This document shows positions 7,392 to 14,761 of a DNA stretch of 35,949 bases, piece after piece. A program made the position numbers and the translations under genes. A model generated the notes under the pieces. That model was not told the DNA's origin, searched no databases, and saw only the letters and a program-made list of their open reading frames with translations. Each line of letters opens with the position of its first letter. Positions within the stretch are counted from its first letter, which is position 1. Source of the stretch: Acidobacteriota bacterium (lineage in GTDB: Bacteria > Acidobacteriota > Blastocatellia > Pyrinomonadales > Pyrinomonadaceae); the NCBI GenBank assembly GCA_003697135.1, contig RFGC01000021.1, forward strand, positions 1-35,949, in the 5' to 3' direction.

Positions 7392-8591
7392 ATGAGCTTG
7401 TTGGATATATCGCCGATTATAGAGCAGATGCTGATGGTATCTGATAACATCAGCGATTTGAATTTTAGTGTTGGACAGAAACCACAGGTCGAAATTAACG
7501 GTGTTCTGTATCCGACATCTCCGCTTGGGCTTGGGAAATTAAGTGCCTTTCAGACGGAGATGATTGCGATGGCGATAATCAGAGACAATCCCAAAGCGGC
7601 AGAGCAACTCGTCAAAGAAGGAGCGGCTGACTTAAGTTGGACTTTGCCAGGAAAATGCCGTTTTCGTGTTAATATCTTCCAACAGCGCGGTTCTTACTCG
7701 ATTGTAATGCGCGTCATACCGCGTGAGATACCAACCTTTGAGTCTCTGAATTTACCGCCGCAACTTCAGGAAATCTGCAATCTTCGTAATGGACTAGTTT
7801 TGATAACTGGGCCGACTGGTTCAGGAAAAAGCTCTACGTTAGCAGCAATTATTGACAGAATCAATGAGACGAAGAGTTACCATATAGTCACGATTGAAGA
7901 CCCGATAGAGTTCATGCACAGACACAAGAAATCAACGATAAATCAGCGTGAGATAGGCTCGGATGCGAAGGATTTTGCCTCGGCTCTCAGATCGGCTCTT
8001 CGTCAAGCTCCTAAAGTGATTCTGGTTGGTGAGATGCGCGATCTTGAAACTACAGAAATAGCTTTAGAAGCAGCAGAAACAGGACACCTTGTTCTTTCTA
8101 CTTTGCACACAATTGATGCTTCCAGAACTGTTGACCGAATTATCGGTTTGTATCCGAAAAATGAAGAACGGGTGATAAGAACCAGGCTTGCGCAGTGTTT
8201 CCGATATATCGTTTCACAAAGGCTCATTCCTAGAGCTGATGGGAAAGGAAGAGTGCCTGCAGTTGAAATTTTGAAGTCTAATCCTAGAACGCGTGAATAT
8301 ATCGAATATGGAGAATCTGAAGGAAAGACATTGCTTGATGCAATGAGAGACGGCGAGTTAGACGGAATGCAGGATTTCGACACTGTGATTATGAAGATGA
8401 TTCAGCAGGGGGTTATTACTTTAGAAGACGGTTTATCGTTTGCCACCAACCAAAATAACTTGCTATTGAAGTTAGGTGGACTTTCTACTGGAGAAGATTA
8501 TGAGCAGATGGCGAGAAGAGCAGCACAAAGATCAAAGTTACCACCTATTGAGCCGCCTAAATCATCAGTGCTCGACTTAATTGAAAAATAG
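7392..8591 (+). CDS. Type IV pilus retraction ATPase, PilU/PilT-like
   Basis: Cytoplasmic hexameric motor of the PilT/GspE secretion ATPase family, expected to disassemble type IV pili. It has 399 residues, with an N-terminal PAS-like domain (about 1-110) and a RecA-like domain. Walker A is GPTGSGKS at residues 140-147, the acidic box is TIEDPIEFMH near 168-176, and the Walker B region VILVGEMRD retains Glu214. The histidine box is TGHLVLSTLHT near 230-240. The segment before Walker B reads LRQAPK rather than the LRQDPD of the second copy at 20634. PilU proteins also have Ala at the first of these positions, so it may be the PilU-type accessory motor. GGAG lies upstream of ATG 7392. A zinc-ribbon gene follows after 13 bases. 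Confidence 0.9.
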   Translation: MSLLDISPIIEQMLMVSDNISDLNFSVGQKPQVEINGVLYPTSPLGLGKLSAFQTEMIAMAIIRDNPKAAEQLVKEGAADLSWTLPGKCRFRVNIFQQRGSYSIVMRVIPREIPTFESLNLPPQLQEICNLRNGLVLITGPTGSGKSSTLAAIIDRINETKSYHIVTIEDPIEFMHRHKKSTINQREIGSDAKDFASALRSALRQAPKVILVGEMRDLETTEIALEAAETGHLVLSTLHTIDASRTVDRIIGLYPKNEERVIRTRLAQCFRYIVSQRLIPRADGKGRVPAVEILKSNPRTREYIEYGESEGKTLLDAMRDGELDGMQDFDTVIMKMIQQGVITLEDGLSFATNQNNLLLKLGGLSTGEDYEQMARRAAQRSKLPPIEPPKSSVLDLIEK

Positions 8592-8604
8592 GAGTTAAGG
8601 TTCT

Positions 8605-9327
8605 ATGATCATAAGGTGTGATTCTTGTTCGGTTTCATTACAGCTTGACGATGCAAAGATTCCAAAAGGTAGTTTTACGGTTCGGTGTCCTCGATGCAGG
8701 AATCTGATTAGGGTTCAGGGGAATCATCCGACTTCACCAGTTCAGCATCTACAGGAAAACAAGCCTGCACCGGCAGTTCCAGAAGGAGCAGAGAGTTTTA
8801 CGGCTAGGGAATCAGAATTTGAGATAAACCATGCCTTACGTGCTCTTTTAGCAGCATTAAGGAAAGAAGAGAAAGTTCTAGAGGCGAAAGAAGAAGAGGA
8901 AGAAAGACCCAGAAGAGCTTTGTTGTGTTTGGGAAGATATAGAGAGAAAGTAGCTAAGCTTCTTGTTGATGCGGGTTACAAGGTTTACATAGCCGAAACG
9001 CCTGCACAAGCGAACGAACGATTGCGAGAAGGTAAAGTTCAAGTCGTAATTCTTTCACCTGATTTTGCAACTGACATGGGAGGAACAGCAATAGTTCAGC
9101 AGAGAATCAATGCTATGTATTCTTCTGAAAGGAGGCGTTTGTTTTTAGTCTCGATTGATGAGGTTTCAACAACGCTCAATGCTCAAGAAGCATTTTTAAG
9201 AAATCTGAATCTTGTAGTCAATGTTAACGACGTCGAGCAGTTACCTTTGATACTCAATAGAGCCTTGAAGGATTTCAACGATCTTTATCATTACTATAAT
9301 CTAGCGAGTGGATTTCCGGGGTTGTAA
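8605..9327 (+). CDS. Zinc-ribbon protein with a degenerate receiver-like domain
   Basis: A 240-residue cytoplasmic protein. Residues 1-40 form an MJ0042-type zinc ribbon with Cys5, Cys8, Cys28 and Cys31 (CDSC...CPRC). A charged linker rich in Glu/Arg (about 80-107) follows. Residues about 108-225 look like a response-regulator receiver fold: strand RALLCLGRY, helix, YKVYIAET, then VVILSPDF. In a true receiver the third strand ends with the phosphorylated Asp; here that position is Ser (ILSP), so it is probably not a phospho-acceptor. It follows the PilU-like gene after 13 bases, suggesting a role in pilus motor control; this is inference. No exact family name is offered. Confidence 0.75.
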   Translation: MIIRCDSCSVSLQLDDAKIPKGSFTVRCPRCRNLIRVQGNHPTSPVQHLQENKPAPAVPEGAESFTARESEFEINHALRALLAALRKEEKVLEAKEEEEERPRRALLCLGRYREKVAKLLVDAGYKVYIAETPAQANERLREGKVQVVILSPDFATDMGGTAIVQQRINAMYSSERRRLFLVSIDEVSTTLNAQEAFLRNLNLVVNVNDVEQLPLILNRALKDFNDLYHYYNLASGFPGL

Positions 9328-9380
9328 AATTCCGCTGATTCATTTGCAAAGAAAAAATTCAACCTTAAGAAGTTTTAGCC

Positions 9381-9410
9381 TTGACAATTGTATAGCAAAT
9401 CCGTTAGATT
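9381..9410 (+). promoter_or_regulatory. Sigma-70 promoter of the FG-GAP protein gene
   Basis: A perfect -35 box TTGACA (9381-9386) and TAGATT (9405-9410) are spaced by 18 bases. The 160-base gap upstream of the secreted protein contains nothing else I can support apart from its ribosome binding site (AAAGGAGGG, ending near 9484). Confidence 0.5.
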
Positions 9411-9487
9411 CTCTATTATCTCAAGATTTTAACGGGCAATTTTTGAGCCGTTTTATTGAGAGAAAAATCTTAGAAAAGGAGGGAAAA

Positions 9488-11152
9488 ATGGATAAACCCA
9501 ACAAAAAATCTTTTCTTTTTGCTTTGCTAGTGTTAACAGCAGTTGCAGTAGGGCTATGGTTTACTGCAAGCCTGAATACGACAAGCGCTCGGCAATCGGA
9601 TGAGCAAAATTCACAACTCAGTCCTTCAGCTACCTTCGCTGCTATTTCTAGTAGCTTGGGACCTATACCTGATGGGACTAGTAGTACACCTGGATCATAC
9701 GGTGCGCCTAGAGATGTTCAATTTAACGTTACTGGCTTATCGGGAAGCGTTACAAACGTTGCAGTAAGTTTCAATGCTTCGCATAGCTGGGTTGGAGACT
9801 TAGACGTTGTCTTAAAAGCACCGGGCGGTTCGCCTTCTCATGTTATCTTCTCTAGAACAGGAGCTACTACATCAACTGGTTTTGGATATAGTTCAGACCT
9901 TGTCACGTCTAACACTTACACCTTTACTGATGCTGCTACTGCCAATTGGTGGGCGGCTGCTTCTGGCGTTACTGTAGTGCCTGACGGTAGTTACAGGACG
10001 ACAGCACCTGGACCTACGACTGCACCGGCTCCAGTAACCAATATGAATCCTGTGTTTACAGGTGTAACCAACCCTAACGGAACTTGGACGCTTACTTTCC
10101 GTGACGGAGCGAGCTTTGACACAGGAACTGTTACGGGAGCGACTTTGACGGTTGAGACTGCAGCAGCAGCGACGAAACCTTGCTTTGACTTCTATGGCAC
10201 TGGAAGAACTTCCTTTAGTATTTTGAATGCAGAAAGCGGTGTAATAGTTTGGAGAACCAGAAGCAACGGGACTCCATCTTCAGGTGTTGATTCCGAGAAT
10301 GTTGGTTTTGGTAATGCTTCAACCGACTTCATAACTCCCGGCTATTACGATGCTGATAACAAAGCTGATATAGCTGTATGGCGTAGCGGGACCTATTACA
10401 TTCGTCCTTCGACTCAATATACTATCAACAATCCTGTTCCACCACCAGGGACTTCTATGCCTATTATTCAACAACAGTGGGGTGTAAGTAGCGATTCTCC
10501 GGGTCTTGAGGCTGACTACGATGGAGATGGAAGAGATGATCTGACAGTTGTTAGGGATAATGGCACGAACTATGTATGGTATATCTTGAGAAGTTCAGAC
10601 AATACGTTCTTAAGCCCTGTGTTTGGCGTCTCTGGTGCTACTGGAGACTTTCCAGTGGCAGGGGCGGATTACAATGGGGACGGAAGAGCTGATTTGACGG
10701 TGCTTAGGTTAGACTCCTCGAGTAATATTACTTACCTTGTTGGTGATGCTGTTACTGGTAGCTTGATCCTTGCCCAACCTTGGGGTAACTATAACACAGA
10801 CTTTATCGTTGTTGGAGATTATCTTGGCGATTCGAAAGCTGACTTTGCCGTGTGGCGTGGGTTTGGTTCTGGAACAAATGGAGTTTGGTATATCAAAGAA
10901 AATGGAGGACCTGGGCTTGTCAATGTTCAGTTTGGTATTCCTGGAACTTCTAGTGTTCGTGATATTCCAATGTGCGGAGATTACAATGGAGATGGCAAGT
11001 CTGATATAGCCGTCTATAGAAGATCGAACAAGACTTTCTATTGGTCTAGCGATCTTTCAGGTTCGTCGGCAAGTGCATTTACAATAACCTTCCCGTCTGG
11101 AACAGGGTCGATTTCAGGAGAACTTCCAGTGGCCGCTCTTAGAACTTTCTGA
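9488..11152 (+). CDS. Secreted protein with P-domain and FG-GAP (VCBS-like) repeats
   Basis: A 554-residue surface or secreted protein. An N-terminal hydrophobic signal (about 8-27) is followed by a low-complexity linker. A proprotein-convertase-type P/Homo B domain (about 60-225) then appears, marked by HSWVGDLDVVLKAPGG and NGTWTLTFRDGASFDTG. From about residue 235 come five FG-GAP-like units of roughly 50 residues, each with a calcium-binding-style Asp motif: YDADNKADIAVWR (287), DYDGDGRDDLTVVR (343), DYNGDGRADLTVLR (394), DYLGDSKADFAVWR (444) and DYNGDGKSDIAVYR (498). These repeats are predicted to form a beta-propeller. There is no protease or other catalytic domain. AAAGGAGGG precedes ATG 9488; the longer open frame from 9308 overlaps the previous gene and is not the start. 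Similar proteins are abundant in Blastocatellia-type Acidobacteriota. The role, adhesion or binding, is unproven. Confidence 0.88.
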   Translation: MDKPNKKSFLFALLVLTAVAVGLWFTASLNTTSARQSDEQNSQLSPSATFAAISSSLGPIPDGTSSTPGSYGAPRDVQFNVTGLSGSVTNVAVSFNASHSWVGDLDVVLKAPGGSPSHVIFSRTGATTSTGFGYSSDLVTSNTYTFTDAATANWWAAASGVTVVPDGSYRTTAPGPTTAPAPVTNMNPVFTGVTNPNGTWTLTFRDGASFDTGTVTGATLTVETAAAATKPCFDFYGTGRTSFSILNAESGVIVWRTRSNGTPSSGVDSENVGFGNASTDFITPGYYDADNKADIAVWRSGTYYIRPSTQYTINNPVPPPGTSMPIIQQQWGVSSDSPGLEADYDGDGRDDLTVVRDNGTNYVWYILRSSDNTFLSPVFGVSGATGDFPVAGADYNGDGRADLTVLRLDSSSNITYLVGDAVTGSLILAQPWGNYNTDFIVVGDYLGDSKADFAVWRGFGSGTNGVWYIKENGGPGLVNVQFGIPGTSSVRDIPMCGDYNGDGKSDIAVYRRSNKTFYWSSDLSGSSASAFTITFPSGTGSISGELPVAALRTF

Positions 11153-11163
11153 GATTTGAGATG

Positions 11164-11191
11164 AAGGCAAAGGTTAGAAAGCCTTTGCCTT
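11164..11191 (+). terminator. Stem-loop just after the FG-GAP gene
   Basis: A 10-bp perfect stem (AAGGCAAAGG pairing with CCTTTGCCTT, loop of 8) begins 11 bases after the stop codon. No long T run follows, so it may be a weak terminator or an mRNA 3'-end stabiliser. Confidence 0.5.
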
Positions 11192-11248
11192 CCGACTTGT
11201 TTACCGAAGACCTTGAGGCTTTCCTGTGTTTCAAACAAATTGCTTGTG

Positions 11249-11286
11249 AAAAACAAAAGACAAGCATTCGCTTGTCTTTTGTTTTT
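11249..11286. terminator. Bidirectional intrinsic terminator, 17-bp perfect stem
   Basis: AAAAACAAAAGACAAGC (11249-11265) pairs perfectly with 11270-11286 around loop ATTC. The A-rich 5' arm and T-rich 3' arm let it terminate both the FG-GAP gene (+) and the erpA/mrp operon (-), which converge here. Confidence 0.85.
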
Positions 11287-11324
11287 GGGTTGAAAGAGTC
11301 AAGGAAAATTCAGTTAAAAGCCCT

Positions 11325-11681
11325 CTAAACCGAGAACGAACTTCCGCAACCGCAACCGCCTGTTGCGTTTGGGTTGTCGAATGTAAAGCCGGAACCCATC
11401 ATGTTGGAAACATAATCAATTGTGACGCCGTTTAGATACTGCGCTGAAAACATATCAATGAATATGCGAATACCGTGTTTGTTCAACACGAAGTCTCCGC
11501 TTCTTGAATCTTCTTCTATGTTGAGACTGTATTGAAATCCAGAGCAACCGCCAGGCACTACGCGAACTCTAAGCCCAGCAGTTTCCGGCAGGTCTTCTTC
11601 ATTTGCCATGAAGCGCTTGATTTCTTCTGCCGCTTTTTCCGTCAAATGAATGTCTATTGTTGGTGTTGTAGCCGTTGACAT
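11325..11681 (-). CDS. erpA: A-type iron-sulfur cluster carrier/insertion protein (ErpA/IscA)
   Basis: A 118-residue A-type carrier that accepts Fe-S clusters from a scaffold and delivers them to apoproteins. The three invariant cysteines are present: Cys46 in PGGCSGFQY, and Cys110 and Cys112 in the C-terminal GGCGCGSSF. The DYVSNMMGSGFTFDNPNA segment is typical of ErpA. AAGGAG lies upstream of the ATG. It follows mrp by 40 bases on the same strand, forming an Fe-S delivery operon that ends at the hairpin near 11249-11286. ErpA is the best name, but IscA or SufA cannot be excluded by sequence alone. Confidence 0.92.
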   Translation of the reverse strand: MSTATTPTIDIHLTEKAAEEIKRFMANEEDLPETAGLRVRVVPGGCSGFQYSLNIEEDSRSGDFVLNKHGIRIFIDMFSAQYLNGVTIDYVSNMMGSGFTFDNPNATGGCGCGSSFSV

Positions 11682-11721
11682 CTATTTTCTCCTTTTTCTG
11701 ATTTAAGAATCAAATTTTATT

Positions 11722-12804
11722 CTACTTTGAGCGTGTTAAGATTACAAGCTCAGGTTTCATTGCTTCTATTGAGACTTGCCTTGCAATCTCTTCAGATACC
11801 TTTCTAAAGGCTTGTGCTTGTGGGGAGCCGGGGTTTGAAATCGCAATCGGGACTCCATTATCGCTTGCTTCACGAACTTCCATTCCGAGTGGTATTTCTC
11901 CCAAAAACGGGACATTGAATTCTTCTGCCAATTTTTTACCGCCGCCTTGTCCGAAAATGTAATATCGTTTTTCTGGAGCATCGGGTGGGATAAAATATGA
12001 CATATTTTCGACGATTCCAAGAATTGGCACGTTAACTGTTTCAAACATTTTGAGCGCGCGGCGCACGTCGGCAGTTGAAACTGTTTGCGGTGTTGTAACC
12101 AACACTGCGCCTTGCAGTGACACGAGTTGAGCAAGCGAAAGCTGCACATCGCCTGTTCCTGGTGGCATGTCAACTATCAAATAGTCAAGCTCGCCCCATG
12201 CTACTTCTGATAAAAACTGTCTTACGACCCCATGAAGCATTGGCCCGCGCATTATCATTGCTTGATCGGGCGAAGCTAAAAGTGCCATCGAAATCATTTT
12301 TACTCCATGAGCTTCAACAGGCACAAGTTTACGGTCGGAAATGTAAGGCTTAAAATTTTTAACACCAAGCATTATCGGCACGTTAGGACCATAAATATCA
12401 GCATCCATAAGCCCGACTTTTGCTCCATCTAGTGCCAGTGAGACCGCAAGATTTACTGCTACGGTTGATTTCCCAACGCCACCTTTGCCCGATGAAACGG
12501 CTATAATGTTTTTTATGTTTTCTATATCAGAGTTACTCATGCCTCTTCCTTTTGGAACTTCAGCGTCCATTGTGACGTTGACCGACTTAACGCCTTCGAT
12601 TTCAGAAACCAGTTGTTTCGCTTGCTTTGCCATTTCGTCTTTGACGGGACAGGCAGGAGTCGTCAGAACAATTCTGAAAGAAACTTCGCCATCTTCAACT
12701 TTCAAGTCTCTAACGAAGCCAAGGGAAACTATGTCTTTGCGTAAATCTGGGTCTATGATTTGTCTTAAAGTCTCCAACACTTTCTCTTGCGTGACTTGAC
12801 TCAT
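11722..12804 (-). CDS. mrp: Mrp/ApbC-family P-loop ATPase, Fe-S cluster carrier
   Basis: A 360-residue ATPase that binds and transfers Fe-S clusters. An N-terminal MIP18/DUF59 domain (about 5-85, with Cys52 in TTPACPVKD) is followed by the Mrp/NBP35 nucleotide-binding domain with deviant Walker A GKGGVGKS (106-113), MDADIYGPN and DYLIVDMPPGTGD. The C-terminal CxxC that bridges the cluster in many Mrp proteins is absent: after VENMSYF the sequence runs IPPDAPEKRYYIFGQGGG, a pattern also known in cyanobacterial and HCF101-like relatives. Cys52 is the only cysteine in the protein. It is upstream of erpA in the same operon, and the divergent uracil-DNA glycosylase gene starts 76 bases away. Confidence 0.93.
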   Translation of the reverse strand: MSQVTQEKVLETLRQIIDPDLRKDIVSLGFVRDLKVEDGEVSFRIVLTTPACPVKDEMAKQAKQLVSEIEGVKSVNVTMDAEVPKGRGMSNSDIENIKNIIAVSSGKGGVGKSTVAVNLAVSLALDGAKVGLMDADIYGPNVPIMLGVKNFKPYISDRKLVPVEAHGVKMISMALLASPDQAMIMRGPMLHGVVRQFLSEVAWGELDYLIVDMPPGTGDVQLSLAQLVSLQGAVLVTTPQTVSTADVRRALKMFETVNVPILGIVENMSYFIPPDAPEKRYYIFGQGGGKKLAEEFNVPFLGEIPLGMEVREASDNGVPIAISNPGSPQAQAFRKVSEEIARQVSIEAMKPELVILTRSK

Positions 12805-12880
12805 AATTTGCTTTTGCCTAAACCGATTTCGTAAAATTTGCTTTCAATTTTTATCTTTACTTTTTCTTCAAGATTTTGCA

Positions 12881-13495
12881 ATGTCTGATGTTGTTAAAAA
12901 AGATTTTCTTTTACTTTGCAAAGAGGCTGAAAGTTGTGTTAAATGCCCGAAGTTAGCAGAGAAAAAGGCAGTTTTGAGTTTGCTAAATGGTAGCTTATCG
13001 CCTGTGGTCTTTTTCATTGCAGAAGCGCCGGGAAGAAAAGGAGCAGATCGGACCAGGAGACCCTTTTACGGCGACCAATCGGGCGATAACTTTCAGCTAT
13101 TGATTGATTCGATTGGATTGAAAAGAGAGGAGATTTTTATAACAAATGCGGTTCTTTGCAGTCCACGTTCAGAAAGTGGAGCAAATCGTAAACCTTCAAA
13201 AAGCGAGATTAAGAATTGTTCGGAGTTTCTAAAGAGACAAATAGAGCTTATGAATCCAAAGATAATTGCAACTCTCGGAAGCACGGCGTTAGAGGCTTTG
13301 AAGTATATTGAGAATCACGAATTCACACTGAAAACGCATGTAGGAAAAATTCTCGATTGGAACGGACGAAAATTGATTCCGCTTTATCACCCAAGCCCAC
13401 AAGTTGTGATTAGCGTGAGAAGCTTAGAAAAGCAGATGGAAGATTTCATGAAGCTGAGAAGAGCCATAGAAGTGATTTTGAAAAGGGCTTTGTAG
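12881..13495 (+). CDS. Uracil-DNA glycosylase, family 4/5 (Fe-S type)
   Basis: Base-excision repair enzyme removing uracil from DNA, 204 residues. Four cysteines placed as in the [4Fe-4S] families are visible: Cys19 and Cys22 (C-V-K-C-P), Cys93 in TNAVLCSPR and Cys113 in KNCSEFL; Cys13 is extra. Motif A reads EAPGRKGADRTRRPFYGD, mixing the family-4 start (EAPG) with a family-5-like GADRT-R-F-GD continuation. Motif B is YHPSPQ. Assignment to the superfamily is firm; the choice between family 4 (UdgA) and family 5 (UdgB) is open. The upstream region lacks a clear Shine-Dalgarno. The YgfZ-like gene follows 17 bases later. Confidence 0.88.
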   Translation: MSDVVKKDFLLLCKEAESCVKCPKLAEKKAVLSLLNGSLSPVVFFIAEAPGRKGADRTRRPFYGDQSGDNFQLLIDSIGLKREEIFITNAVLCSPRSESGANRKPSKSEIKNCSEFLKRQIELMNPKIIATLGSTALEALKYIENHEFTLKTHVGKILDWNGRKLIPLYHPSPQVVISVRSLEKQMEDFMKLRRAIEVILKRAL

Positions 13496-13512
13496 AATAC
13501 AAAATAGAAACT

Positions 13513-14430
13513 ATGACGGACGTTTATCGGCAGATTCATCAAGGAAAACCTGCTGTTTATGAAGAAAAGCGCGGGTTGATTGCTGTTTGGGGAAAGGAAT
13601 CAGTTCAGTTCTTAAACGGAATGGTGACAAACGATGTTAAGAAAATCCAAGAAAATGAGCAAATTTCAGCCGCATTCGCAAATGCACAAGGTAGGCTTCA
13701 GGCAATTGTCAGAATAAAAAGAGTAGGTGAAAAGCTGATTTTAGAGACCGAAAAAATCACTCACGAAAGGATTTTTCAGCATCTTTCAAGATTCACATTA
13801 GCGGGTGATTTTTTTGTTGAAGATTTATCGGCTGGTTATCACTTCTTCAGATTTCTGAACTTCTATCCGAACACCGATAAATACAATGCCATAAAGTTTG
13901 ATTCAATCTTCGGGATAGATTTATTTGTCCCAACCGAGAGAGTGGAAGAATTCCGCAATGTAGAATTGAAAGATTGCTTGAAGATTTCTGATGGAGTTTA
14001 TGAAATCATCAGGATTGAAGCTGGAGAGCCGAGATACGGAGTTGATATGGACGAAAGCACAGTCGTTCCAGAGCTAGGTTTTGAAAATTTGATCAGCTAC
14101 AAAAAAGGATGCTACATTGGTCAAGAAATCATCGCCCGCATACATTTTCGAGGTCACATCGCAAAACAGCTTATGGGGTTAGTGTTCGATGAGAAAGAAG
14201 TTTCTTTGCAGTCGAGAGAACAGCTATTTGCGTCTGATAACAAATCGGCAGGGTTTGTGACTTCTACTGTATTTTCTCCATTTTTTGATAAGACAATAGG
14301 GCTGGGCTATGTGCGTTATGACTACTTAAGTGAAGGGACTAGGTTAAGCGTAGGAAACTACAGCGTGACGGTGCGGAAATTGCCTTTTTTGAGATACGCA
14401 AACAGAGCCGAGATCAAGGAGGCGAATTGA
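13513..14430 (+). CDS. ygfZ: YgfZ/CAF17-like folate-binding protein
   Basis: A 305-residue GcvT-like protein that uses tetrahydrofolate in the maturation or repair of certain Fe-S enzymes. The diagnostic motif K-G-C-Y-x-G-Q-E is present as KGCYIGQEIIARIHFRG (about residues 198-214), preceded by RIEAGEPRYGVDM. The N-terminal domain contains VQFLNGMVTNDVK and AFANAQGRLQAIVRI, both typical. It sits between a Fe-S glycosylase and a small coiled-coil protein, whose ATG overlaps its stop codon by one base. The function is from family knowledge. Confidence 0.9.
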   Translation: MTDVYRQIHQGKPAVYEEKRGLIAVWGKESVQFLNGMVTNDVKKIQENEQISAAFANAQGRLQAIVRIKRVGEKLILETEKITHERIFQHLSRFTLAGDFFVEDLSAGYHFFRFLNFYPNTDKYNAIKFDSIFGIDLFVPTERVEEFRNVELKDCLKISDGVYEIIRIEAGEPRYGVDMDESTVVPELGFENLISYKKGCYIGQEIIARIHFRGHIAKQLMGLVFDEKEVSLQSREQLFASDNKSAGFVTSTVFSPFFDKTIGLGYVRYDYLSEGTRLSVGNYSVTVRKLPFLRYANRAEIKEAN

Positions 14431-14675
14431 TGAATCGCGAGATAGAGAATGCAAGGCTTGCTTACACAATCATTCAGTCGCTTTTGAAAACTCAAGAAGC
14501 TACGAACGATTTGCTTGCATTGATGGCACAGGTTTTGGACGAGGACGTAACAAAAGCCTTGACTGCTACGAGTGAATGGGAAAACTATCTTGAGGCGAAA
14601 AGGGAACTGGAGATTACAAAAGAGAGAATCGAGTTGTTCGTTGCAGAACTAAAAAAACTCGACAAGGAATTCTGA
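14430..14675 (+). CDS. Small helical protein, function unknown
   Basis: An 81-residue, highly charged, probably all-helical protein with heptad-like spacing (residues about 45-81 rich in Glu, Lys and Leu), suggesting a short coiled coil. It has no signal peptide and no recognised family. ATG 14430 overlaps the TGA of the preceding gene (TGATG), and AAGGAGG lies at 14416-14422, so translation is coupled to ygfZ. The last codons lie in the first copy of a degenerate 22-24-base tandem repeat that continues past the stop (14654-14723), so the C-terminus may have been reshaped by repeat slippage. Confidence 0.75.
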   Translation: MNREIENARLAYTIIQSLLKTQEATNDLLALMAQVLDEDVTKALTATSEWENYLEAKRELEITKERIELFVAELKKLDKEF

Positions 14676-14723
14676 AAAGTTTCGACAAAGGCTTCTGAAA
14701 GGTTTAGAGAAAGGCTTTAGTGA
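14654..14723 (+). repeat. Degenerate tandem repeat, about 3 units of 22-24 bases
   Basis: Clearest units are 14670-14692 and 14693-14715, which match at 19 of 23 positions. A weaker partial copy precedes them inside the small gene, and another diverged one follows. Each clear copy includes CTGAAA and AAAGGC. The array fills the gap between the coiled-coil gene and the YpdA-like gene. Confidence 0.6.
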
Positions 14724-14761
14724 GAGATTCAGAGATTGATTTTGGTTAGTTTAAGTTGCTT

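Noticed and set aside
9308-9487. Upstream extension of the FG-GAP protein to 9308
   Set aside because: It overlaps the preceding gene, contains the promoter, and would hide the signal peptide; the ATG at 9488 has a strong ribosome binding site.
10770-11009. Second-frame open reading frame inside the FG-GAP gene
   Set aside because: It is a shadow of the repeat-coding frame, with no ribosome binding site or family match.
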